A stretch of 15,817 nucleotides of DNA from JBBSMX01 sp038232935. GTDB taxonomy: Bacteria > Bacteroidota > Rhodothermia > Rhodothermales > JANQRZ01. The stretch lies in contig JBBSMX010000099.1 in the NCBI GenBank assembly GCA_038232935.1, positions 1 to 15,817 on the forward strand. The letters run 5' to 3'. This document shows, one piece after another, positions 1 to 6,553 of the stretch (positions are counted from its first letter, which is position 1; every line of letters starts with the position of its first letter). The notes below the pieces were generated by a model. The model made no database searches. It was not told the DNA's origin and saw only the letters and a list, made by a program, of their open reading frames with translations. The translations under genes and the position numbers were made by a program.

Positions 1-1
1 G

Positions 2-820
2 CGGAAGCCGGGCCTGCTCTCGGGCGGGCAGCGCCAGCGCGTGGCCGTCGGCCGGGCCATCGTGCGGAAGCCGGCCGTGTTCCTCTTCGACGAGCCGCTC
101 TCGAACCTCGACGCGAAGCTCCGCGTGCAGATGCGCACCGAGATCTCGAAGCTCCACCGCGCCCTCGCCGCGACGATGATCTACGTGACGCACGACCAGG
201 TGGAGGCTATGACGATGGGGGACCGGATCGTCGTGCTGAAGGACGGGGAGATCCAGCAGGTGGACACCCCGCTGGCGCTCTACGACCACCCGGTGAACCA
301 GTTCGTGGCGGGGTTCATCGGGAGCCCGGCGATGAACTTCATCACGGGGCGGATCGAGCAGACGGGCGAGGGGGCCGGCGCGGGGTCCGCCTTCGTGGCG
401 GCGGGCGAGGCGCTCACCCTCGCGCTCAACGGCGACGACGCGGCGCGGCTGCGCGGGCACGTCGGTCAAGCGGTGACGCTGGGGATCCGCCCCGAAGATC
501 TCTACATCGCCGGGGGCGCGGATGCCGCTGGGGGCGATGGGGGAGGGACGCCGCGGGCGACGTCCGGGCAGGCGACGTCCGGGCGGGCGACGAGCCGGTG
601 GACGGTGGACGTGGTGGAGCCGATGGGGAACGAGGTCGTGCTCTACGCCCACGCGGGGGAGGGGGCGGCGACGCACAGCGTGGTGGCGCGGGTGTCCCCG
701 CAGGCCGTGGCCGCGCCGGGATCGGAGACGGACCTCGCGCTCGACCTCGGGAAGCTGCACTTCTTCGACGCCGCGACGGGCGTGGCCCTCACCGAGACCG
801 AGCGGGCCGAGCTTGCCTGA
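2..820 (+). CDS. Sugar ABC transporter ATP-binding subunit, MalK/UgpC type (5'-truncated)
   Basis: This is the nucleotide-binding subunit of a carbohydrate importer, hydrolysing ATP on the cytoplasmic face of the membrane. The gene is already open at the left edge, so the Walker A region and true start lie outside; 272 residues are visible. The first residues hold the ABC signature LLSGGQRQR, followed by Walker B (VFLFDEP), the D-loop (SNLDAKLR) and the switch histidine (YVTHDQVEA). The C-terminal half is the OB-fold/TOBE regulatory domain typical of MalK, UgpC and MsmX subunits (PAMNFITG, LGIRPEDLY). That domain is interrupted by a Gly/Ala/Thr/Ser-rich stretch encoded partly by a 15-bp tandem repeat (556-592). 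Substrate cannot be told: such ATPases often serve several sugar importers, and the permease and binding-protein genes are not in view. Only 56 bp separate its stop from the aminotransferase start, so co-transcription is plausible. Confidence 0.95.
   Translation, partial: RKPGLLSGGQRQRVAVGRAIVRKPAVFLFDEPLSNLDAKLRVQMRTEISKLHRALAATMIYVTHDQVEAMTMGDRIVVLKDGEIQQVDTPLALYDHPVNQFVAGFIGSPAMNFITGRIEQTGEGAGAGSAFVAAGEALTLALNGDDAARLRGHVGQAVTLGIRPEDLYIAGGADAAGGDGGGTPRATSGQATSGRATSRWTVDVVEPMGNEVVLYAHAGEGAATHSVVARVSPQAVAAPGSETDLALDLGKLHFFDAATGVALTETERAELA
556..592 (+). repeat. 15-bp in-frame tandem repeat, about 2.5 copies
   Basis: The unit GGCGACGTCCGGGCR occurs at 556-570 and 571-585, and a third copy runs to 592 before diverging. 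The two full copies differ only in the last base. The repeat is in frame with the ABC ATPase and encodes a repeated Ala-Thr-Ser-Gly pattern (ATSGQATSGRATS) in the regulatory-domain loop. A multiple-of-three unit would let copy number change without breaking the gene. Confidence 0.85.
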
Positions 821-876
821 GCCTCCTCCGACCGTCTGACCCTTCCGCGACCGATCCGTATCTGGTCCCGCCGCAC

Positions 877-2124
877 ATGGACTCTCGCTCCCTCTACCAG
901 AGCGCGCGCCGCCTCATGCCGTGGGGCACGCAGACCAACGCGAAACGCCTCCCGGCAGCGCTCGCGGACAACATGCCGCCGTTTTTCGACCGCGCTGATG
1001 GGTGCCGCCTCCGCACGCCCGAGGGCGACTGGTACATCGACTATCGCTCGTCGCTCGGGCCGATCATCCTCGGATACAAGCACCCCGCCGTCGAAGCGGC
1101 CGTCCGCGAGCAGTTGGAGCGCGGCGTCCTGTTCAGTATGGCTTCGCCTGTCGAGCTAGAGGTAGCGGAACGACTCGTCGCCGCCGTGCCGTCGCTGGAG
1201 CAGGTCCACTTCATGAAGACGGGGAACGACGCCAACAGCGCCGCCGTGCGGCTCGCGCGGGCGTTCACCGGACGCGACCACCTCGTCTCGTGCGGCTACC
1301 ACGGCTACGGCGACTGGTTCGCCTGCGGCACCGGCGCGTCGCCCTCCGTCGTCACCTCCGAGATCACCGGCGTTCCGAAGGCGCTCGACGCCCTCGTGAC
1401 GCGCGTGGCCTACGGCGACACCGCCGCGCTGGAGCGGGTCTTCGAACAGCGTGGTAGCGAGATCGCCGCGTTCATCACGGTGCCGTATGACTGGAACGAG
1501 AACGTCGCCACCGACTTCCTCACGCGGGCGCGGACCCTTACCGAGCAGCACGGCAGCCTGCTCCTCTTCGACGAAGTGTTGACCGGTTTCCGGCTCGCGC
1601 GCGGCGGTGCGCAGGACTACTTCGGCGTTACGCCCGACCTCTCGGCGTTTGCGAAAGCGCTCGCGAACGGCTACCCGCTCTCCGCCTACGGCGGACGACG
1701 CGACGTGATGGAGATGCTCTACCGCGTCACGCTCACCACGACGTATGCGGGCGAAACGCTCTCCCTCGCCGCCGCCGCCGCCACACTCGATGTGCTTCAG
1801 AACGAACCGGTCATCGAGCACATCTGGCGGATGGGCGAGCGCCTCCGCGCCGGCTTCGACGCTGCCGCCGACCGCCTCGGACTCGGCGCGCACAGCTACG
1901 GCCTCCCTCCCGCCGTCCAGTTTCGCTTCAGCGACGACGACGCCACCGACGAGCACGCGCAGACCGTCTTCGCCCGCGAGCTCTACCGGCACGGCATCTT
2001 CGCCTCGCACCCCTTCCTCCTCTCCTACGCCCACCAACCCGCCGACATCGACGAGACGGTCGAGGTGATGGACGCGGCGCTTGCCGTCGTCGGGGACGAA
2101 GTGTTCGCGCAGGCTACTCGCTGA
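877..2124 (+). CDS. Class III PLP-dependent aminotransferase, glutamate-1-semialdehyde aminomutase-like
   Basis: A cytosolic fold-type I, class III aminotransferase of 415 residues, near the usual size for the HemL/aminotransferase III group. Visible hallmarks are LGYKHPAVEAAV near residue 67, the PLP phosphate region KTGNDANSAAVRLAR (114-128), the cofactor-binding Asp in LLFDEVLTGFR (D232) and the Schiff-base lysine in AFAKALANGYPLSAYGG (K260). The frame is open much further upstream, but that part overlaps the ABC ATPase and looks like antisense-style, low-complexity coding. ATG at 877 begins the conserved N-terminus. Only 56 bp follow the ATPase stop, and the gene ends inside the last codons of the opposing amidohydrolase. 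True HemL has the lysine in a GKIIGGGLP-type context, which is not the case here, so an amino-sugar or amino-acid substrate is at least as likely as tetrapyrrole synthesis. Confidence 0.9.
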   Translation: MDSRSLYQSARRLMPWGTQTNAKRLPAALADNMPPFFDRADGCRLRTPEGDWYIDYRSSLGPIILGYKHPAVEAAVREQLERGVLFSMASPVELEVAERLVAAVPSLEQVHFMKTGNDANSAAVRLARAFTGRDHLVSCGYHGYGDWFACGTGASPSVVTSEITGVPKALDALVTRVAYGDTAALERVFEQRGSEIAAFITVPYDWNENVATDFLTRARTLTEQHGSLLLFDEVLTGFRLARGGAQDYFGVTPDLSAFAKALANGYPLSAYGGRRDVMEMLYRVTLTTTYAGETLSLAAAAATLDVLQNEPVIEHIWRMGERLRAGFDAAADRLGLGAHSYGLPPAVQFRFSDDDATDEHAQTVFARELYRHGIFASHPFLLSYAHQPADIDETVEVMDAALAVVGDEVFAQATR

Positions 2125-3769
2125 GTCCATACTGCCGGCGCAATGCGTCGGTGGGTACGCCCGCGTGGTCGAGCACGCGGAGCATGGTGCCGCCGAAGAT
2201 CTTCTCCTTGTCCACCTCGGCAATCCGGCTGTATGCCACCCACCCGAACTGCGGGATGGGGTCGCGCATCGGCGCGTCAGTGCAGTAGAGCACCCGGTCG
2301 GCAAGCCCTTCTTCCACGAAGAACTCGATCACGCCGTGGAGCACGCTCGTGAAGGTGAGGTCGAGAAAGACGTTCGGGCGGCTCCGGGCGAAGTCAGCGC
2401 GCTCGCGGGCGACTTCCCACGTCCACGCCGAGTGTGCGAGGAGGTAATTCATGTTCGGATAGCGCGTCGCGATGTCGTCGATCTCGTCGAGGAAGCGGTC
2501 GCCGATGGCGGTCTGATGGAGCTTGACGAAGCCGCCGATCTCGTTCCCCTTTTTGTACCACGGGTCGTAGAGCGGCGAGTTGTAGGGCAGCCCGACGCGC
2601 GGGTTGTACGGCTTGAGGCCGGGGAAGCTGTACGTGTCGTGGCAGAGCGCGATGTCGGCAGCGAGGTCGTCCGACTTCTTCGGGTCGATGGTGGCGTAGC
2701 CAATGATGTCGTCCGGGTAGCGCTCGGTGAGGTCGTGGATCAGCTCGTTGCCGCGCCGGTAGTCGATCCAGATGCCGATCCACGACGAGCAGCAGAATCG
2801 GTCTACGCCGAGGCGTCGGTTGCGAAGGATCATGTGCTCGGCGTCCCCATGCGGCATCGCGACGGTGCCACTGCCCATCAGACCGTCGTGGAGCACGTGC
2901 GTGTGCGGGTCGATGACGGGGATGTGGTCGAGCGGCTCGCCACGCTTCGCCGTGTTGAGAATCCGGCCCTGGTCGCGCTCCGGATACGACTCCGGCAGGG
3001 CGTCGAGCTTCAGGAGACGAGCCAGATTGCCGCCGGCCACCTTCGCCTTATCGTCGTCAGACAGCTCGCAGTAATCGACGAACGAGCGGGCCGCGCCGAG
3101 GCTCTTGAACGGCCACTCCGATCCAAGCAGCAGCCGGTCCGCGCCGACACGCTCGGTGAGGTATTCGAGCCCGTAATGAATCTGAAAGCTGGAGAACTCG
3201 ACATACGTGTCCGGGTGCCGGTCGAGGAGTGCGCACACGTCGCGGGTGTCTTCCCACCTCGCTTTCTGCAACAGCACCGGCAGGCCAGGATGCAGCGCGC
3301 AGAGTCGGGCTACCTCCGTGAACGTCGCCTGCCGATCCTCGCCGTAATGCCCCACGTCGATGAGCAGGGGAAGCGCTGCCCCTGCGAGCGCGGAGAAGAT
3401 CGAGCCGCAGACCTCTTCGTCGAAGCGATAGCCGTGGCGGCGAGGAAACATCTTTGCCGCGCGTACGCCCTGATCTAGCATCTCAGCGACGACCTCGGGG
3501 CTGGATGCCATCTCGCCCGTGTAGTGAGGTACGAGCACCCAGCATGGGAGCAGTCGCTCGTGCTCCGCCGTCTCTTCGAGCAAGACCTTGTTGCCGTAGG
3601 TCGGCGCATACTCACGGGCGAGCCAGTGCCAGACGAGCGCGCCGTGGATGCCCGTGTGCTCCATGTCGTCGAGCAGCGACGACACTTTCCACGGGACGCG
3701 GGCATCGGTCGGGCCGTGCATTCCGATGGAGGCGCAGGAGTCAAGGTAGCAGAGCGGCCGTGCGGGCAT
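2114..3769 (-). CDS. Tandem amidohydrolase (two amidohydrolase_2-like domains, first one degenerate)
   Basis: A 551-residue protein with two metal-dependent-hydrolase (TIM-barrel, PF04909-type) domains, about twice the length of an ordinary family member. Residues about 280-540 carry the usual metal-site elements: PHTH (H289, H291), KLH (H418), LLAHSAW (H446) and CTDAP (D498). Residues 1-255 have the same overall layout, ending in a typical GNLARLLKL, but where HxH is expected there is LDSCAS, and the C-terminal Asp is replaced in LLGSEWPF (217-218). The N-terminal half therefore probably cannot bind metal in the standard way. Relatives hydrolyse sugar-acid lactones or decarboxylate and hydrate aromatic acids, and the substrate here is unknown. 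It is the last gene of the minus-strand cluster, starts with ATG 23 bp after the preceding stop without a Shine-Dalgarno, and overlaps the aminotransferase end by 11 bp. Confidence 0.88.
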   Translation of the reverse strand: MPARPLCYLDSCASIGMHGPTDARVPWKVSSLLDDMEHTGIHGALVWHWLAREYAPTYGNKVLLEETAEHERLLPCWVLVPHYTGEMASSPEVVAEMLDQGVRAAKMFPRRHGYRFDEEVCGSIFSALAGAALPLLIDVGHYGEDRQATFTEVARLCALHPGLPVLLQKARWEDTRDVCALLDRHPDTYVEFSSFQIHYGLEYLTERVGADRLLLGSEWPFKSLGAARSFVDYCELSDDDKAKVAGGNLARLLKLDALPESYPERDQGRILNTAKRGEPLDHIPVIDPHTHVLHDGLMGSGTVAMPHGDAEHMILRNRRLGVDRFCCSSWIGIWIDYRRGNELIHDLTERYPDDIIGYATIDPKKSDDLAADIALCHDTYSFPGLKPYNPRVGLPYNSPLYDPWYKKGNEIGGFVKLHQTAIGDRFLDEIDDIATRYPNMNYLLAHSAWTWEVARERADFARSRPNVFLDLTFTSVLHGVIEFFVEEGLADRVLYCTDAPMRDPIPQFGWVAYSRIAEVDKEKIFGGTMLRVLDHAGVPTDALRRQYGLSE

Positions 3770-3792
3770 GAGCTACAGGGTCAGGTGGGGAT

Positions 3793-4776
3793 TTATTCAG
3801 CCCACGGGTCGAACAGCACCTTGATCGCCTCTTTGCTTCGCAGCAACTCGACGCCTTCGTGGTACCGGGTGAGGGGCAGCGTGTGGGTGACGAGCGGAGC
3901 GAGTTGGAGCGATCCGTTTTCGACGAGCGCGAGCGCTCGCTCAGCCGCGGCCCGATTGTGCTCGCCGTAGCCGAGGAGCGCGAAGCCGCCCCACCAGTGC
4001 TCCGGCCCGAATCCAACGTGCTCCCGGAGGACGCCGAAGATCGCGACGGTCTCGTTCGTCCGCTCGATCAAGAACTCGATGGCCTTTTTCAACCCGGTCG
4101 TATCGAGCCCGGTGTCGACCGCCATCTCGCCAGTACGGCCGGCGGGGAAGCGCGTCGCGTCGGGCGGGAGCACGGCCTCGGCACCGAGCGAGTGGCCGAG
4201 ATCCCGCCGCTCCTCCAGCGGATCGATGGCGACGACCTCGCGTGCGCCGTACGCCTTCGCCATCTGCACGGCGATGAGCCCCGCAGGGCCGAGCCCGCTG
4301 ATGCCGACGCGCTTGCCGCGAATCCCATCCCGCTCGATGAGTTGGTCGAACGAGACCTGTACACACATCGCCAGTTCGAGCGGCGCGAGGTCTGCGTCCG
4401 CAAGATCGTCCGGCACCGGGAGCACGTGCTCCGCATCGACCGGCGCGTACTGCGCATAGCAGCCTTGCCGCCGTCCGCCCGGATCGCGCCACGTCGCCAC
4501 GCGCGTCCCGACCGTCGGCTCAGCCACCCCCTCCCCCACCGCGACCACTTCGCCCACGACTTCGTGGCCGGGCTCGCCGGGAACGTATGGGTAGGTCAGC
4601 GGCCGATCTGCGAACATGGGCTCGCCTCCGAGGATGTGGAGGTCCCAGTGCGGGCACGTCGTCACGCCCGACACCTTCAGCAGCACCTCGCCGGGGGCAG
4701 GCTCGGGTAGCGGCGCGTCTCGCCACACCGCCCGGCCGGGTTCGTCGATCTGAAGCAGTTTCATCGTAGAGGCCAT
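3793..4776 (-). CDS. Zinc-type MDR alcohol dehydrogenase without the structural-zinc lobe
   Basis: A 327-residue medium-chain dehydrogenase/reductase, predicted to oxidise an alcohol or sugar hydroxyl with NAD(P)+ in the cytoplasm. Catalytic zinc ligands are visible: Cys in TTCPHWD (C41), the GHE triad (H71, E72) and a later glutamate in PLELAM (E134). The nucleotide-binding fold has GISGLGPAG (158-166) and ends beta-2 with an Asp (AIDPLEERR, D185), which favours NAD+. The four-cysteine structural zinc loop of classical ADHs is absent. The start is uncertain: a TTG at 4785 overlaps the upstream gene, an ATG at 4776 lies 2 bp after its stop, and another ATG at 4764 precedes the conserved MKLLQI. 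I chose 4776 because ATG right after the stop suits translational coupling. A 23-bp gap separates it from the amidohydrolase. Confidence 0.88.
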   Translation of the reverse strand: MASTMKLLQIDEPGRAVWRDAPLPEPAPGEVLLKVSGVTTCPHWDLHILGGEPMFADRPLTYPYVPGEPGHEVVGEVVAVGEGVAEPTVGTRVATWRDPGGRRQGCYAQYAPVDAEHVLPVPDDLADADLAPLELAMCVQVSFDQLIERDGIRGKRVGISGLGPAGLIAVQMAKAYGAREVVAIDPLEERRDLGHSLGAEAVLPPDATRFPAGRTGEMAVDTGLDTTGLKKAIEFLIERTNETVAIFGVLREHVGFGPEHWWGGFALLGYGEHNRAAAERALALVENGSLQLAPLVTHTLPLTRYHEGVELLRSKEAIKVLFDPWAE

Positions 4777-4778
4777 GG

Positions 4779-5774
4779 TTACCAATCTAGGATGACGCCG
4801 AGCACGGGCTCACGCTTCGACTCGATGAGGTCCCACGCCTCGGCGGCGCGGTCCACCGGGAAGTGGTGGGTGATGAGCGGGAGCATGTCGAGCGTGCCGT
4901 CCGCGACGGCGGCGAGCGTGGTGTCGAGCCGCTCGCGTGTCCAGCCGGAGACGAGGTGAATGGATAGCTCTTTGTAACGTGGCGGCTGGAGCGCGAGCCG
5001 GTCATCCGAGCCGTAGAACCCGGCAGAGACGAGGTGCCCGAACCGCCGCGCCACGGCCTGCAAGTCGTTCATCACAGCGAGGCTGCCAATGGTGTCGACG
5101 CCGACGTGGACGCCGCTGGGAAACCGTTCTCGCACGGCGGCTACCCAATCTTTCGCCTTTGCGTTGATGGTGTGGGCACGCGGCCAGTCGGCGAACAGCG
5201 TCAGCCGGTCGTCATGACGCCCGACGAGCACGACCTCGGCACCGCGTCGGCTGAGGGTCTGCGCGGTCCACTGCCCGACCATGCCATCTCCGACGACGAC
5301 CGCTACCTCGTCGGGCTCGACGGGTGGCCGCATCCCTCCGTTGTACCCGACCTGTGCGAGCACGAGTCCGGCGAACGCCAGCGGCTCGCCTCCGCCGGGC
5401 AGCTTGAACACCTCTCGGCGCGGGCACACCGACGGCGAGACGTGCCCGGCGTAGTCGTGGTGCATCCCCTCCACGAGTCCAATCGTGGCGAACACGGTCT
5501 CGCCAATCTCCAGATCGTCCACGTCATCCCCGACGGATTCCACGACGCCGATCTTCTGATAGCCAGCGACGACGGGAAACGGGGCCGGATCGCCCGCTCG
5601 AAACGGCGTGTCGCCGTCGCTCCGCTCGCCACGGAGGTACGAGCCCTCGGTGCCATTGCTGATCCACGAGTGCGTGATGCGGACAACCACGTCGCCCGGC
5701 CCCGGATCGGGACAGGTGACGTCTCGGACGACGACCGTGTTCGGCGCGGTGAAGACGACGGCGGTGGCTTGCAC
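4779..5774 (-). CDS. MDR oxidoreductase, BchC/threonine-dehydrogenase-like, lacking zinc ligands
   Basis: A 331-residue medium-chain dehydrogenase/reductase. The N-terminal GroES-like domain has SWISNGTEGSYLRGE (36-50) where zinc enzymes carry CGxD, and GYQKIGVV (71-78) where they carry GHE, so catalytic zinc is not expected. This ISxGTE/GYxxxG pattern recalls the bacteriochlorophyllide a dehydrogenase (BchC) branch of the superfamily. The Rossmann domain has VVVGDGMVGQW (159-169), and beta-2 ends in an arginine (LVGRHDD, R186), which favours NADP(H). The start appears to be GTG at 5774, 12 bp after the SDR stop. The stop falls 2 bp before the preferred start of the next MDR gene, so the two are probably translated together. 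No photosynthesis genes are present, so a role in a carbohydrate-type pathway is more likely than pigment synthesis. Confidence 0.85.
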   Translation of the reverse strand: MQATAVVFTAPNTVVVRDVTCPDPGPGDVVVRITHSWISNGTEGSYLRGERSDGDTPFRAGDPAPFPVVAGYQKIGVVESVGDDVDDLEIGETVFATIGLVEGMHHDYAGHVSPSVCPRREVFKLPGGGEPLAFAGLVLAQVGYNGGMRPPVEPDEVAVVVGDGMVGQWTAQTLSRRGAEVVLVGRHDDRLTLFADWPRAHTINAKAKDWVAAVRERFPSGVHVGVDTIGSLAVMNDLQAVARRFGHLVSAGFYGSDDRLALQPPRYKELSIHLVSGWTRERLDTTLAAVADGTLDMLPLITHHFPVDRAAEAWDLIESKREPVLGVILDW

Positions 5775-5786
5775 AAAATCGGGGGT

Positions 5787-6530
5787 CTATCTGGCGAGGT
5801 AGCCGCCATCGACGAGCATATCGCTGCCGGTGACGAACGAGGCGTCGTCGCTGGCGAGGAACGCGATGGCGGCAGCGACTTCTTCGGGGCGGCCCTGGCG
5901 GTTGAGCAGGTGCATCTCGGCAGCCCGGCGGTCCTCTTCCGCCTCATCCAGCCCGAGCGCCTTGCACGAGTTGATGAACGCCGACGTGTAGATGTAGCCG
6001 GGACACAGGCTGTTGACGCGGATGCCGTGCGGCGCGAGGTCCTGCGCCCAGCACTTCGTCAGGCCGCGGATGGCGAACTTGGTGGCGTTGTACGTGGCGA
6101 AGTTCGCCTGGCCTACGAAGCCGCTCACCGACGACAGGTTGACGATACTCCCGCCGCCGAGCGCCTTCATCTGCGGCACGACGTGCTTCGCGACCAGCGA
6201 CGTACCGATGACGTTGACGCGCAGGATGCGCTCCCACTCCTCGACCTCGGCCTCGACGCCCTTGAAGACGAACGCTGCCGCCGAGTTGACGAGGATCGAC
6301 GCCGGGCCGAGCATTCGCTCGACCGCCCCGCACGCCTCGCGGATCTGCGCTTCGTCCCCGATGTCAACGCTGAAGAGCGGGGCACCGATGGCGTCGGCAC
6401 GGCCGTCGTCGTCCTTGAGGTCGAAGAGTGCCACGAGGCAGCCCTCCTCGATGAGCCGGACGGCCCCGGCATAGCCCAGATCGCCCAGTCCGCCGGTGAC
6501 GATGGCCGTCTTGCCTGTGAGTCCTCGCAT
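5787..6530 (-). CDS. Short-chain dehydrogenase/reductase (SDR), classical type
   Basis: A 247-residue classical SDR, exactly the family's usual size, catalysing NAD(P)-dependent oxidation or reduction of a hydroxyl/keto group in the cytoplasm. The cofactor motif is TGGLGDLG (12-19), close to TGxxxGxG. An Asp at the end of beta-2 (ALFDLKD, D37) favours NAD(H). The structural NSAA motif (82-85) replaces NNAG. The active-site set is complete: N106 (RVNVIG), S134 (NLSSVSG), Y147 and K151 (YNATK). The frame stays open upstream to 6593 across the end of the preceding gene, but MRGLTGKTAIVTGG is the natural SDR beginning, so ATG at 6530 is chosen. It follows the glycoside-hydrolase-like gene by 23 bp and precedes the BchC-like MDR by 12 bp. 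Relatives in such clusters often oxidise sugars or deoxy-keto acids; the substrate is unknown. Confidence 0.92.
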   Translation of the reverse strand: MRGLTGKTAIVTGGLGDLGYAGAVRLIEEGCLVALFDLKDDDGRADAIGAPLFSVDIGDEAQIREACGAVERMLGPASILVNSAAAFVFKGVEAEVEEWERILRVNVIGTSLVAKHVVPQMKALGGGSIVNLSSVSGFVGQANFATYNATKFAIRGLTKCWAQDLAPHGIRVNSLCPGYIYTSAFINSCKALGLDEAEEDRRAAEMHLLNRQGRPEEVAAAIAFLASDDASFVTGSDMLVDGGYLAR

Positions 6531-6553
6531 CGGTTTGCTCTGGTTTAGAGGAG

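Noticed and set aside
598..876. N-terminal extension of the aminotransferase frame upstream of ATG 877
   Set aside because: It lies inside the ABC ATPase gene in another frame, is Arg/Gly-rich low-complexity sequence and adds nothing typical of class III aminotransferases.
2081..3478. Long plus-strand open frame (about 465 codons) opposite the amidohydrolase
   Set aside because: Val/Arg/Glu-rich composition without motifs; the minus strand encodes a convincing double amidohydrolase. GC-rich DNA readily gives long antisense frames.
4779..5774. Bacteriochlorophyll synthesis role (BchC)
   Set aside because: The resemblance is at subfamily-motif level; no other photosynthesis gene is in the window and the neighbours are carbohydrate-type enzymes.
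5034..6548. Plus-strand open frame of about 504 codons opposite the MDR and SDR genes
   Set aside because: Crosses the boundary of two well-supported minus-strand genes and shows Arg/Asp/Val-rich shadow composition with no domain.
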